Positions 15,528 to 23,378 of a stretch of 40,235 bases of DNA are shown one piece after another (within the stretch, counting starts at the first letter, position 1; each line of letters starts with the position of its first letter). The position numbers were made by a program, and so were the translations under genes. The notes under the pieces were generated by a model. The model was given only the letters and a program-made list of their open reading frames with translations, was not told the origin of the DNA and did not search any database. This DNA is from JBOGZD01 sp050697155. Lineage in GTDB: Bacteria; Actinomycetota; Thermoleophilia; Solirubrobacterales; 70-9. The stretch spans positions 1 through 40,235 of the forward strand of contig JBOGZD010000007.1 in assembly GCA_050697155.1 (NCBI GenBank), written 5' to 3'.

Positions 15528-16196
15528 ATGAACGGACGTAGCTGGGTGCCGCCGCTCACGGGACTTGCGTTCCTCGTCTTGGTGATCGTGGGGTTCGCGA
15601 TCGGCGGCGAGCCGCCGGACGTCGACGACAACTCCGCCGAGGAGATCGTCGAGTGGTACGTCGACAACGACGGATCGATCATGTTCGGCGCGGCGCTGCA
15701 GACGCTTGCCGCCACCCTCCTGATCTTCTTCGGCGCCTACCTCTGGCGGCTGCTGCGCGAGGCCGACCAGCGCGGCGGCGCCGCCGCCCTGGCGACCTTC
15801 GCCGGCATGGTCGTGCTCGGGGTCGGGATCGCGATCGACGGGACAATCAACTTCGCCGCCGCCGACAACGCCGAGGACATCGACCCCACCGCCGTCCAGG
15901 CGCTGGCCACGCTGTGGCAGGGCGACTTCCTGCCCCTGGCGCTGGGCACCCAGGTGTTCCTGCTCGGGCTCGGGGTCTCGGTGATCCGCTGGGGGGCGCT
16001 GCCGACCTGGATCGGCTGGATCGCCGTGGTGCTCGGGGTGATCGCGGTGACGCCGATCGGCTGGGTCAGCTTCCTCGCCGGCGGCATCCTGATCGGGGTC
16101 ATCAGCGTGATGCTGGCGCTGCGCGAGCGGTCGGCGAGCGGAGGCCCGCCCCCGGCGCCCACGAGCCCGCCGGGCGCCCCGCCCCAGGGCACGTAG
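15528..16196 (+). CDS. Six-helix membrane protein of unknown function
   Basis: 222 residues from ATG 15528 with GGGAGG upstream. Transmembrane segments are visible at the N-terminus (LTGLAFLVLVIVGFAIGG), around ALQTLAATLLIFFGAYLW, LATFAGMVVLGVGIAI, FLPLALGTQVFLLGLGV, WIGWIAVVLGVIAV and FLAGGILIGVISVML, followed by a Pro/Gly-rich cytoplasmic tail. An extracytoplasmic acidic segment (EEIVEWYVDNDG) follows the first helix. No catalytic motif is apparent. It ends 63 bases from the convergent arsR-family gene. Confidence 0.75.
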   Translation: MNGRSWVPPLTGLAFLVLVIVGFAIGGEPPDVDDNSAEEIVEWYVDNDGSIMFGAALQTLAATLLIFFGAYLWRLLREADQRGGAAALATFAGMVVLGVGIAIDGTINFAAADNAEDIDPTAVQALATLWQGDFLPLALGTQVFLLGLGVSVIRWGALPTWIGWIAVVLGVIAVTPIGWVSFLAGGILIGVISVMLALRERSASGGPPPAPTSPPGAPPQGT

Positions 16197-16259
16197 CGAA
16201 CGGGGTCCGCACCGCGCGCTCCCCCGCTTCGCACGCTTGAAGGCAGCGGGCCCGCGTGG

Positions 16260-16604
16260 TTACTCGGGAGCGGCGGCGAGGACCGTCTCGAGCAGGCCCG
16301 GAAACCGGGCCTCGAGGTCGTCGCGGCGCAGCGTGTTGAGGCGCGCGGTGCCCTCCTGGCGCTGCTGGATCACGCCGGCCTCGCGCAGGACCCTGAAGTG
16401 ATGGGTGCAGGTCGACTTCGTCACCGGGACGTCGAAGCTGCCGCAGGTCGGCGCCCCCTCTGAGTCGGCGAGCGCGGCAACCATCCTCAGCCGCACCGGG
16501 TCGCTGAGCGCGTGCAGGACAGCGGCGAGCTCGATCTCGTCGCGACCCGGATGGGCGATCTTCTCGGCGGTTTCGGTGGTGGGCATCGTGGGCGTGCTGA
16601 GCAT
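16260..16604 (-). CDS. ArsR-family transcriptional regulator
   Basis: 114 residues from ATG 16604 (ATG 16586 possible). The winged helix-turn-helix reads LAAVLHALSDPVRLRMVAALAD, then VTKSTCTHHFRVLREAGVI and EGTARLNTLRRDDL. Two Cys (54, in PTCGSF, and 66, in KSTCTHHF) could sense thiols or metals; the latter is in the recognition helix. The divergent region holds GTACGA-type inverted repeats that are its probable operator, so it likely represses both itself and the divergent small ORF and drug exporter. Confidence 0.88.
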   Translation of the reverse strand: MLSTPTMPTTETAEKIAHPGRDEIELAAVLHALSDPVRLRMVAALADSEGAPTCGSFDVPVTKSTCTHHFRVLREAGVIQQRQEGTARLNTLRRDDLEARFPGLLETVLAAAPE

Positions 16605-16620
16605 AATTCTGCCGACCTTT

Positions 16621-16665
16621 GTACGACGAACGTCGTACTTTGCTACGGTACGACACCCATCGTAC
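16621..16665. promoter_or_regulatory. ArsR-type operator pair
   Basis: GTACGACG (16621-16628) and CGTCGTAC (16631-16638) form a perfect palindrome around AA. A second, looser one follows: GTACGA (16648-16653) and TCGTAC (16660-16665). All four half-sites share GTACGA, in the AT-richer gap between the divergent arsR-like gene and the exporter operon. This is the expected place for a self- and neighbour-regulating ArsR operator. Confidence 0.75.
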
Positions 16666-16694
16666 AACAGAGCTTTTCGAATCGAGGAGGCAGG

Positions 16695-16877
16695 ATGAAG
16701 GACGCACGAACGAACGGCATGGCCCACCGGCCCGCGGCGCGGCGGGCCCAGCGGCGCGCCGAGGGCCTGGTCGCCGAGTACATCCACGAGCTCTCGGACC
16801 GCCACGCCGGCGCGCGCTCCCGGGCAGGCTCGCTTGCCCGTCGCACCGCGATCGCTAACGCGAGCCCACGCCGGTGA
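16695..16877 (+). CDS. 60-residue basic protein coupled to the MFS exporter
   Basis: ATG 16695 follows a strong Shine-Dalgarno sequence (GAGGAGGCAGG). The product is rich in Arg, Ala and His (AHRPAARRAQRRAEGL, then VAEYIHELSDRH). Its TGA overlaps the exporter GTG start as GTGA (16874-16877), so it is translated first in the operon and couples translation of the exporter, which has no other good ribosome-binding site. I do not recognise a family. It might be just a leader or a small modulator of the transporter. Confidence 0.6.
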   Translation: MKDARTNGMAHRPAARRAQRRAEGLVAEYIHELSDRHAGARSRAGSLARRTAIANASPRR

Positions 16878-18379
16878 GCGACGCGGTCACCGCGATCGGT
16901 CAGGCGCCGGGGACGCAGGCCGGCGAGCGCTCGCGCTGGATCGCGCTCTACGTCCTCTGCGTCGGGATGCTGATGATCATCCTCGACTCGACGATCGTCA
17001 ACGTCGCGCTGCCGTCGATCAAGAGCGACCTCGGCTTCAGCCAGTCGAGCCTCGCCTGGGTCGTCAACGCCTACCTGATCCCGTTCGGAGGCCTGCTGCT
17101 GCTGGCCGGGCGGCTCGGCGACCTGATCAGCCGCCGGGGCGTTTTCCTGGTCGGGCTCGGCGTCTTCACCGGCGCCTCGCTGGTCTGCGGCATCGCCCAG
17201 AGCCAGGAGGTGCTGATCGGCGCGCGTTTCATCCAGGGCGCCGGCGGCGCGCTCACCTCCGCGGTGATCCTGGGGATGATCGTGACCATGTTCCCGGAGC
17301 CCCGGGAGCGGCTCAAGGCAATCGGCGTCTACAGCTTCGTCGCCTCCGCGGGCGCCTCGATCGGGCTGCTCGCAGGCGGCGTGCTCACCGAGGCGATCAA
17401 CTGGCACTGGATCTTCTTCGTCAACCTGCCGATCGGCGCCGCCACGGCGCTGCTCGCGCTGCGGCTGATCGAGCGCGACAAGGGGATCGGGTTCGGGCAC
17501 GGAGCGGATGTGCTCGGCGCGGTGCTCGTCACCAGCTCGCTGATGCTGCTCGTCTACACGATCGTCGAGGCGGCGGATTACGGCTGGGGGTCGGCGCACA
17601 CGCTCGGCCTCGGCGCCGGCGCATTCGCGCTCGGAGCGGCGTTCCTCATTCGCGAGACGCGAACGCCGAATCCGCTGATCCCGCTTCGCGTCTTCCGCTC
17701 GCCGAACGTCTCGGGCGCGAACCTGATCCAGATGCTGATGGTCGCGGGGCTGTTCGGGATGTTCTTCCTTGGCAGCCTCTACCTCGAGCGCGTGCTCGGC
17801 TACTCCGCGCTCGAGATCGGGCTGGCGTTCCTGCCCGTGGCGCTGCTGATCGGGATCCTCTCGCTCGGGTTCTCGGCCCGCCTCAACGAGCGGTTCGGGG
17901 CGCGGGCGACGCTGGTTCCGGGGCTGGTCCTGGTGGTGATCGGGCTGCTCTATTTCGCGCGCATTCCGGTGGATGCCGACTACGTGGTCGACATCCTGCC
18001 GGGGATGGTCGGGTTCGGACTCGGCGCGGGGCTTGCGTTCCCGTCGCTGATGACCCTGGCGATGTCCGACGCGACCGAGACCGACTCCGGTCTCGCCTCC
18101 GGCCTCGTGAACACCACCCTCCAGATGGGCGGAGCCCTCGGGCTCGCCGTGCTCGCCACGCTCTCGACCACCCGCACCGACACCCTGCTTGCGAGCGGCG
18201 AGTCGGCCGCCTCCGCGCTCACCGACGGCTACAAGCTCGCGTTCGCGATCGGGGCGGGCCTGGTCATCGCCGCGATCGCAATCGCAATCGCGGTCCTGCG
18301 CCCGCCGGTGGCGCCGCAGGAGGCGGAGGTCGAGGCCGACGTGGGCGGCCAGCAGCCGGCCTACTCCGAGGCGGCGTAG
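16874..18379 (+). CDS. DHA2-family MFS drug exporter (EmrB/QacA type)
   Basis: 501 residues with about 14 transmembrane helices. The motif LDSTIVNVALPSI in helix 1 is the DHA2 signature, followed by AWVVNAYLIPFGGLLLLAGRLGD (motif A) and GARFIQGAGGAL. Such proton antiporters expel drugs or other toxic compounds. It is co-transcribed with the small basic ORF and controlled, by position, through the ArsR-type operator upstream. Confidence 0.93.
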   Translation: MSDAVTAIGQAPGTQAGERSRWIALYVLCVGMLMIILDSTIVNVALPSIKSDLGFSQSSLAWVVNAYLIPFGGLLLLAGRLGDLISRRGVFLVGLGVFTGASLVCGIAQSQEVLIGARFIQGAGGALTSAVILGMIVTMFPEPRERLKAIGVYSFVASAGASIGLLAGGVLTEAINWHWIFFVNLPIGAATALLALRLIERDKGIGFGHGADVLGAVLVTSSLMLLVYTIVEAADYGWGSAHTLGLGAGAFALGAAFLIRETRTPNPLIPLRVFRSPNVSGANLIQMLMVAGLFGMFFLGSLYLERVLGYSALEIGLAFLPVALLIGILSLGFSARLNERFGARATLVPGLVLVVIGLLYFARIPVDADYVVDILPGMVGFGLGAGLAFPSLMTLAMSDATETDSGLASGLVNTTLQMGGALGLAVLATLSTTRTDTLLASGESAASALTDGYKLAFAIGAGLVIAAIAIAIAVLRPPVAPQEAEVEADVGGQQPAYSEAA

Positions 18380-18485
18380 GCATGCTCGGATCGTCGCCTC
18401 GGGATAACCGAACGCCCGCACGCCGGCTAGCCGCATTTGCGCCCGCGGGTCCCGATGGGACGCTTATGAGGTGTTCGGCGGGCGG

Positions 18486-18707
18486 ATGATCAGCGAGGTG
18501 CCAATCACCGCGGCCGAGGCGCGCGAGCACGTCGACGAGCTCGAGGCCGAGCGGGCGCTCGCCGCGGCCACCGGGATCGCCGACATCGACAGCTACATGC
18601 GCGACCTCGCCGACGAGCTCGAGCTCTGGTGCCACATCTACGTCACGTCGGCGGTCACCGAGATCGCCACCCTGCGCGCGGAGCTGTTCGGCCCCCTGGC
18701 CGGCTGA
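18486..18707 (+). CDS. Small helical protein of unknown function
   Basis: 73 residues from ATG 18486 (GTG 18471 also in frame). Acidic and helical: TAAEAREHVDELEAERALA, then ADIDSYMRDLADELELW and TEIATLRAELFGPLAG. No membrane segment. I recognise no domain. It lies between the drug exporter and the convergent VOC gene, with its own short upstream gap of about 100 bases that holds no other gene. Confidence 0.6.
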   Translation: MISEVPITAAEAREHVDELEAERALAAATGIADIDSYMRDLADELELWCHIYVTSAVTEIATLRAELFGPLAG

Positions 18708-18743
18708 ACCCCCGCCCGGTTCGGCGCGCCCCGAACGGCGCAG

Positions 18744-19565
18744 CTACCCGACGTTCACCTTGGTCACCGAGAAGGCGGCGCCCTGGGGGTCGGCGAGGAC
18801 GGCCTGCCTCATCCTCGCGGCCGGGATGTCGTAAGGGGGAGCCACCACCGCGCCGCCGAGCCGGCCGGCCGCGTCGGCGGCCGCGCCGACGTCGTCGACC
18901 CAGAAATCGACGCTCCAGTGTGGCGGGGCATCGGCGGGGTGCTCGTCGCCCAGCGGCAGCATCGTGGCGATCACGTCGCGAGGCACCGGCTGCTCGGGTT
19001 CCCCGCCCTCGTAGCCCGGCAGGCGAAACAGCGTGACCTCGGCGTCGCCCAGCTCGAACGTGTCGCCGCCCCAGCCGAAGAGGGCACCGTAGAACTCCAT
19101 GGCCCCGTCGGGGTCGCGGGTGTTGAGTGCGCTCATGCTCCACGCGCCGGGCTCGTTGACGAGCTGGGCGCCCCGGTGGGCGCCGGGCTGCCAGACGCCG
19201 AGCGCCGCGCCGGCCGGGTCGGCGATCATCGCCATCCGCCCGCTGTCGAGGCTGTCGAAGGGCTCCACCACGACGCTGCCGCCCGCCTCGACCGCCTTCG
19301 CGGCAGTCTCGTCGGCACTCTCGACCCAGACGTGGGTGGCCCACATCGCCGCCGCCGGGACGCCGTCCGGTCGAGAGCCGATCGCGGCCACGTCGCGGTC
19401 GCGAAGCCGGCAGATGAAGTGCTCGCCCGGTGAGCCGGCCGGCATCGTGTCCTCGGCCTCCCACCCGAAGAGCTGCGCGTAGAAGCTCGCGGCCGCCTGG
19501 GCATCCGCCCGCCAGGTGTCGATCCAGCAGGGAACGCCCGGGGCGTACCCGTCGCGCTCGCTCAC
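18744..19565 (-). CDS. VOC-family protein with two glyoxalase-like domains
   Basis: 273 residues from GTG 19565. Two tandem domains: the first starts VPCWIDTWRADAQAAASFYAQLFGW, the second WSMSALNTRDPDGAMEFYGALFGW. Each ends with a pattern such as MAMIADPAGAALGVWQP or QAVLADPQGAAFSVT. This duplicated architecture is common in actinobacteria and related to CFP30B/glyoxalase and antibiotic-resistance proteins. Metal ligands are not clear. It starts eight bases after the DrrB-like stop and so is in the exporter operon; a role in drug binding is possible. Confidence 0.85.
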   Translation of the reverse strand: MSERDGYAPGVPCWIDTWRADAQAAASFYAQLFGWEAEDTMPAGSPGEHFICRLRDRDVAAIGSRPDGVPAAAMWATHVWVESADETAAKAVEAGGSVVVEPFDSLDSGRMAMIADPAGAALGVWQPGAHRGAQLVNEPGAWSMSALNTRDPDGAMEFYGALFGWGGDTFELGDAEVTLFRLPGYEGGEPEQPVPRDVIATMLPLGDEHPADAPPHWSVDFWVDDVGAAADAAGRLGGAVVAPPYDIPAARMRQAVLADPQGAAFSVTKVNVG

Positions 19566-19572
19566 GCCAGCC

Positions 19573-20424
19573 TCAGCCCCGGGTCCGGTACAGGCGCACG
19601 GTGAGCGGCGCGAACACGGCGGTGATCCCCGCCGCCACCGCGAGCACGATCGCGATGTCGCTCGCCTCGGCGTTCCCCTCCATCAGCCCCCGCGACGCGT
19701 CGGCCAGGATCGAGATCGGATTCACGTTGACGAACGCCTCCAGTCCCGCCGGCAGCGTGTCCTCCTCGACGAAGACGTTGCTGAGGAAGGTGAGCGGGAA
19801 GATGCTCATGAAGCCCGCGTTCATGACCGCGTTCGGCGAGCGCATCAGCAGGCCCATCGTGGTGAAGACCCAGGACAGGCCGAAGGAGAACACGACCACC
19901 AGCGCCAGCGCCGCGAGCACGCCGCCGACCCCGGCATCCGGACGGTATCCGAGCGCCACACCGAGGACCACGATCACGGTCCCGGCGAGCACGTAGCGGA
20001 CGCTGTCGCCGAGCAACGCCCCGACGAGCGGCGCCGGGCGCCAGATCGGCAGCGAGCGGAAGCGGTCGACCACGCCCCTGGTCAGGTCGGTGTTGAGCGC
20101 AACCCCGGAGTAGACGGTGGTGAACAGCACCGACATCACCAGGATCCCGGGAAGGATGTAGTTCAGGTACTCGCCGGTCGAGCCCGCGATCGCGCCGCCG
20201 AACAGGTAGGTGAACATGAGCACGAACATCACCGGGGTGATCGTCACGTCGAGCAGCTGCTCGGGGACGTGCTTGACCTTGAGCATCCCCCGCCAGCCGA
20301 AGGTGAGCGCCTCCGAGATCGGGCCCGGGCGCGGTGGCCGGGGGGTCGAGGCAAGGGCCTGGCGAAGGGCCGCCTCCTCGGCGAGCGGCGTGGGACGGGC
20401 TTCTGTGGTGGGCGCGTCGCTCAT
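19573..20424 (-). CDS. ABC-2 type exporter permease, DrrB-like
   Basis: 283 residues. A long cytoplasmic N-terminus precedes about six transmembrane helices: LLDVTITPVMFVLMFTYLFG, ILPGILVMSVLFTTVYSG, SVRYVLAGTVIVVLGVALG, ALALVVVFSFGLSWVFTTMG, and IAIVLAVAAGITAVFAPL near the end. The ALNTDLTRGVVDRFRSLPI segment is a familiar ABC-2 permease motif of daunorubicin-type exporters. Its ATG overlaps the stop of the ATPase gene (ATGA). Confidence 0.92.
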   Translation of the reverse strand: MSDAPTTEARPTPLAEEAALRQALASTPRPPRPGPISEALTFGWRGMLKVKHVPEQLLDVTITPVMFVLMFTYLFGGAIAGSTGEYLNYILPGILVMSVLFTTVYSGVALNTDLTRGVVDRFRSLPIWRPAPLVGALLGDSVRYVLAGTVIVVLGVALGYRPDAGVGGVLAALALVVVFSFGLSWVFTTMGLLMRSPNAVMNAGFMSIFPLTFLSNVFVEEDTLPAGLEAFVNVNPISILADASRGLMEGNAEASDIAIVLAVAAGITAVFAPLTVRLYRTRG

Positions 20425-21419
20425 GCTGCCTGCTCCTCCTCGATCGCGGCGGCTTCCGCCTCCGGTGTCTGGTCCTCGGCCGCGTGCCCCGTCAACGCCA
20501 GGAACACCTCGTCGAGGCTGGGCTGGCCGAGCGAGAAGTCGGCGACGTTGATCCCGGCTCGGGTGAGCTCGCCGATCGCCTCGGCGGCCTTGTCGGTGCT
20601 CGCGCAGGGGGAGGAGAGCGCGGCCGGGTCCGCCTCGAGATGGACGGTGGTGAGCTCGCGGGCCATGATCTGCTCGGCGTCTGGGCGCTGCTCGGGATCC
20701 ATCAGGCGGACCCGCAGCGCGCCGGAGCCGACCGAGGCCTTGAGCTGGGCCGGCGTGCCCTCGGCGATCACCTTGCCGTGGTCGATCACGGCGATCCCGT
20801 CGGCGAGCTGATCGGCCTCGTCGAGGTACTGGGTGCAGAGCAGGATCGTCGTTCCCTCGGCGACCATCGCGCGGATGATGGCCCAGACCTGGTTGCGCGA
20901 GCGCGGGTCGAGCCCGGTCGTCGGCTCGTCGAGGAACATCAACTCGGGAGTGACGACGATGCTCGCCGCGATGTCGAGCCGGCGCCGCATGCCGCCCGAG
21001 TAGTTCTTGACCAGGCGGCCCGCGGCATCGGCGATCCCGAAGGCCTCCAGCAGCTCGTCCGCCCTCGCCTTTGCCGTGGCGCGACCGAGGCCCAACAGCC
21101 TGCCGAGCAAGATCAGGTTCTCGCGTCCGGTGAGGTCCTCGTCGACCGACGCGAGCTGGCCGGTGAGGGTGACGCGGCTGCGCACCTCGTGGCCCTCGTC
21201 GACGATGTCGTGGCCGAGCACCCGGGCCGAGCCCGAGTCGGGGCGAAGCAGCGTCGCGAGCATGCGGATCGTCGTCGTCTTTCCGGCGCCGTTGGGTCCG
21301 AGCACGCCGTACACCGAGCCGCGACGCACCGCGAGGTCGACGCCGTCGACCGCCTGGACGTCGCCGAAGCTCTTGGCGAGGCCGCTGGCCTCGACCGCGA
21401 GTGTGGAATCTGCGCTCAT
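20421..21419 (-). CDS. ABC exporter ATPase, DrrA-like
   Basis: 332 residues from ATG 21419 with AAGGAGAG upstream. Walker A GPNGAGKTTTIRML, signature YSGGMRRRLDIA, Walker B LMFLDEPTTGLD, and a DrrA-type C-terminal extension (SLDEVFLALTGH). It powers the coupled DrrB-like permease, typically for export of hydrophobic drugs. The cupin and sigma factor genes lie just upstream on the same strand, 19 bases from this start, so they may share regulation. Confidence 0.93.
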   Translation of the reverse strand: MSADSTLAVEASGLAKSFGDVQAVDGVDLAVRRGSVYGVLGPNGAGKTTTIRMLATLLRPDSGSARVLGHDIVDEGHEVRSRVTLTGQLASVDEDLTGRENLILLGRLLGLGRATAKARADELLEAFGIADAAGRLVKNYSGGMRRRLDIAASIVVTPELMFLDEPTTGLDPRSRNQVWAIIRAMVAEGTTILLCTQYLDEADQLADGIAVIDHGKVIAEGTPAQLKASVGSGALRVRLMDPEQRPDAEQIMARELTTVHLEADPAALSSPCASTDKAAEAIGELTRAGINVADFSLGQPSLDEVFLALTGHAAEDQTPEAEAAAIEEEQAA

Positions 21420-21438
21420 GCTCTCCTTCCTCGTTCCC

Positions 21439-21816
21439 TCACATAGACCGCCGGGGGCGGCGAAACTCATCGGTGGGGGATGACGGACCCGCGCCGCTCA
21501 CCGTAGCGCGCGACGAGCCGGGCGTTGGTGCGGTTTTCCCTACGTTTCCTCCGGTGCGGGGCTCGGGACGGCGCGAGATCGCGACCAGCACCGCGGGCTC
21601 GCGGCCGCGGTTGTGGAGCGCGCGCAGCGACAGCCCGCTGAACCACAGGATCGCGCCGGACTCGAAGCGCCGGCGCCTGCCGCCACGCGATTCCAGCTCG
21701 ATCTCGCCGCGCTCGACCACCACCAGCGCGTCGCGCCAGTCTTCCTCGTCGTAGGCGCGCCCATCGCCCGGCGCGAGCGCGATCTCGCGCACCTCGAACC
21801 TCGAGTGCTCGGTCAA
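21439..21816 (-). CDS. Cupin-domain protein coupled to ECF sigma factor
   Basis: 125 residues from TTG 21816, which overlaps the sigma stop as TTGA. The cupin core is ALVVVERGEIELESRGG, FESGAILWFSGL and LRALHNRGREPAVLVAISR. The usual metal-binding His set is mostly missing (one His in ALHNRG), so it is probably a ligand-binding, non-enzymatic cupin. The last 40 residues are low-complexity. Translational coupling implies a job linked to the sigma factor, perhaps sensing. Confidence 0.75.
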   Translation of the reverse strand: MTEHSRFEVREIALAPGDGRAYDEEDWRDALVVVERGEIELESRGGRRRRFESGAILWFSGLSLRALHNRGREPAVLVAISRRPEPRTGGNVGKTAPTPGSSRATVSGAGPSSPTDEFRRPRRSM

Positions 21817-22853
21817 TGCATGGGCGGCAGCTCGAAGGCCGGGAACAGCTCGCTCGGGAAGGTGACGATCTCCGCCACCCTTCCCTCCGCCACCCGCAGC
21901 ACGTCGAGCGCCAGGGGCCGGTACTCGCGCTCACCGGGGCGGCGGCGGTAGCAGGCGACCGCCGGCTGGCCGTTGGCGCGGGTGACCTCGCAGCGAAAGT
22001 CGCGCCACTCCGGGGTGCCGAAGCCACCCTCCTTCCAGGCGGCCACGATCGACTCCCGTCCCAGCCAGAGCCCGGGCTCCGGCGGCATCCAGAAGCGAGC
22101 GTCCTCGCGCATCAGCTCGAGCAGGGCGTCGGCGTCGGCGCGCTCGGTGGCCTCGACGTACCGCTGCACCAGCTTTTGCTCCTCGGCGCTCGGATCCGTG
22201 CCCGCGGCCCACTCGAGCCGGCGCTCGGGCAGGTGCTTGCGCAGCGTCGCCCGCGCGCGCTGCAGGGCGCTGTTCACGGAGGCGACGCTCGCCTCGAGCA
22301 GTGCGGCGGTCTCCTTCGCCGACCACCCGAGCGCGTCGCGGACGATCAGCACCGCCCGCTGGCGCGGCGGCAGGTGCTGGATCGCGACCAGGAACGCGAG
22401 CTCGATCGTCTCCTTGGCGACGATCGCGGCCTCGGGCTGCTCGTCGGAGGGAGCGATCCCCTCCAGCAGCCGGTCCGGGTACGGCTGCAGCCACGGGACC
22501 TCGGACGTGGACGGGGCCTCGAGGCCGGGGTCCGTGCCCATCGCCTCCGGCGCCGGCAGGCGGCGGTTGGACCGCGCGAGCGCGTCGAGGCAGGCGTTGG
22601 TCGCGATCCGGTACAGCCAGGTGCGAAACGACGAGCGGCCCTCGAAGCTCGCCCGCTTGCGCCAGGCGCGCAGAAACGTCTCCTGGACCAGGTCCTCGGA
22701 GTCCTCGAGCGAGCCGAGCATCCGGTAGCAGTGAATCTGGAGCTCGCGGCGGTAGCGCTCGACCAGCGAGGTGAACGCGGACTCGTCCCCCGCCTTGGCG
22801 GCGACGACCTCTCGCCGCTCGTCCCGGGCCTCCGTCGCATGGGCTGTGCTCAT
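21813..22853 (-). CDS. ECF sigma factor with SnoaL-like C-terminal domain
   Basis: 346 residues from ATG 22853, with GGAGG nine bases upstream. Region 2 is ESAFTSLVERYRRELQIHCY with DSEDLVQETFLRAWRKRASF; region 4 is LPPRQRAVLIVRDALGW, AKETAALLEASVASVNSALQRA. An SnoaL/NTF2-like domain follows (LVQRYVEATERADADALLEL, then FWMPPEPGLWLGRESIVAAW). This is the architecture of SigG/SigJ-type ECFs, in which the extra domain modulates activity in place of an anti-sigma factor. It is coupled to a cupin gene, and the DrrAB-like exporter follows. Confidence 0.92.
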   Translation of the reverse strand: MSTAHATEARDERREVVAAKAGDESAFTSLVERYRRELQIHCYRMLGSLEDSEDLVQETFLRAWRKRASFEGRSSFRTWLYRIATNACLDALARSNRRLPAPEAMGTDPGLEAPSTSEVPWLQPYPDRLLEGIAPSDEQPEAAIVAKETIELAFLVAIQHLPPRQRAVLIVRDALGWSAKETAALLEASVASVNSALQRARATLRKHLPERRLEWAAGTDPSAEEQKLVQRYVEATERADADALLELMREDARFWMPPEPGLWLGRESIVAAWKEGGFGTPEWRDFRCEVTRANGQPAVACYRRRPGEREYRPLALDVLRVAEGRVAEIVTFPSELFPAFELPPMH

Positions 22854-22887
22854 CTCGGTCCTCCGTCTTCCTGCGCATGGCGGTTGG

Positions 22888-22904
22888 GTCTCAACTGCTG
22901 AGAC
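22888..22904. promoter_or_regulatory. Palindrome upstream of the SnoaL-type sigma gene
   Basis: GTCTCA (22888-22893), five bases, TGAGAC (22899-22904) lie 35 bases before the sigma start. It could be an operator or part of an autoregulated ECF promoter. No known consensus was matched with confidence. Confidence 0.4.
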
Positions 22905-22937
22905 GAGCGCCGGGCCGAAAAATCATCGGACCGTGTA

Positions 22938-23285
22938 TCAGGCGACGATCCGGTCGTAGTTGAGCCGCATCAACGCGATCACCTCGCGGACGTCCTCCTC
23001 GTCGGCGATCCGTCGCGCGGCCATCTTCGTCGAGTGGCGGTTGACCGGGTGCGGGCCCACGCGCCCCTGCTCCCGCAGCTCGGCGCCGACGTCCCTCGGA
23101 AATCCGAAATGGGCGGCGTGGTCGCCGTGCAGGTGGCCGATCTCGCGGCCCCCGACCCGGAAGCCGAACTCGCCCCGCTCGCCCAGGCCGGCCTCGACCC
23201 CGGGCCAGGAGGTGACCTCGTCGGTGATCCGCTGGCTCGCGGTGCGTCGGTCCGTCGTCTTGGCTGCTGTGGGCGACTCCGCCAT
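22938..23285 (-). CDS. DUF5519 (luciferase-family) protein
   Basis: 115 residues from ATG 23285 with GAGGAGG upstream. Characteristic segments are TSWPGVEAGLGERGEFGFRV, GREIGHLHGDHAAHFGFP and HPVNRHSTKMAARRIADEED ending MRLNYDRIV. The HxHGD and HPV-x-RHS patterns are typical of the DUF5519 family; no enzyme activity is known. It is transcribed divergently from soxR-like 23379, and its promoter carries a SoxR-type operator, so it is probably a member of that regulon. Confidence 0.85.
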   Translation of the reverse strand: MAESPTAAKTTDRRTASQRITDEVTSWPGVEAGLGERGEFGFRVGGREIGHLHGDHAAHFGFPRDVGAELREQGRVGPHPVNRHSTKMAARRIADEEDVREVIALMRLNYDRIVA

Positions 23286-23322
23286 GGTGCCTCCTCGGGC
23301 TTGGAGTTCAGGGACTTCAACC

Positions 23323-23353
23323 AGACTACAAGTTCAAGTGAGCTTGAAGTCAA
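23323..23353 (-). promoter_or_regulatory. SoxR-type promoter/operator for the DUF5519 gene
   Basis: On the minus strand TTGACT (23353-23348) and TAGTCT (23328-23323) are separated by 19 bases, the over-long spacer typical of promoters activated by MerR-family regulators. Inside the spacer sits the palindrome TTCAAG (23333-23338), tgag, CTTGAA (23343-23348). SoxR binds closely related CTTGAA/TTCAAG palindromes. The promoter fires toward DUF5519, 38 bases from its start. Confidence 0.82.
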
Positions 23354-23378
23354 GCCCGATCTCTGATTCCCTTCCTGC

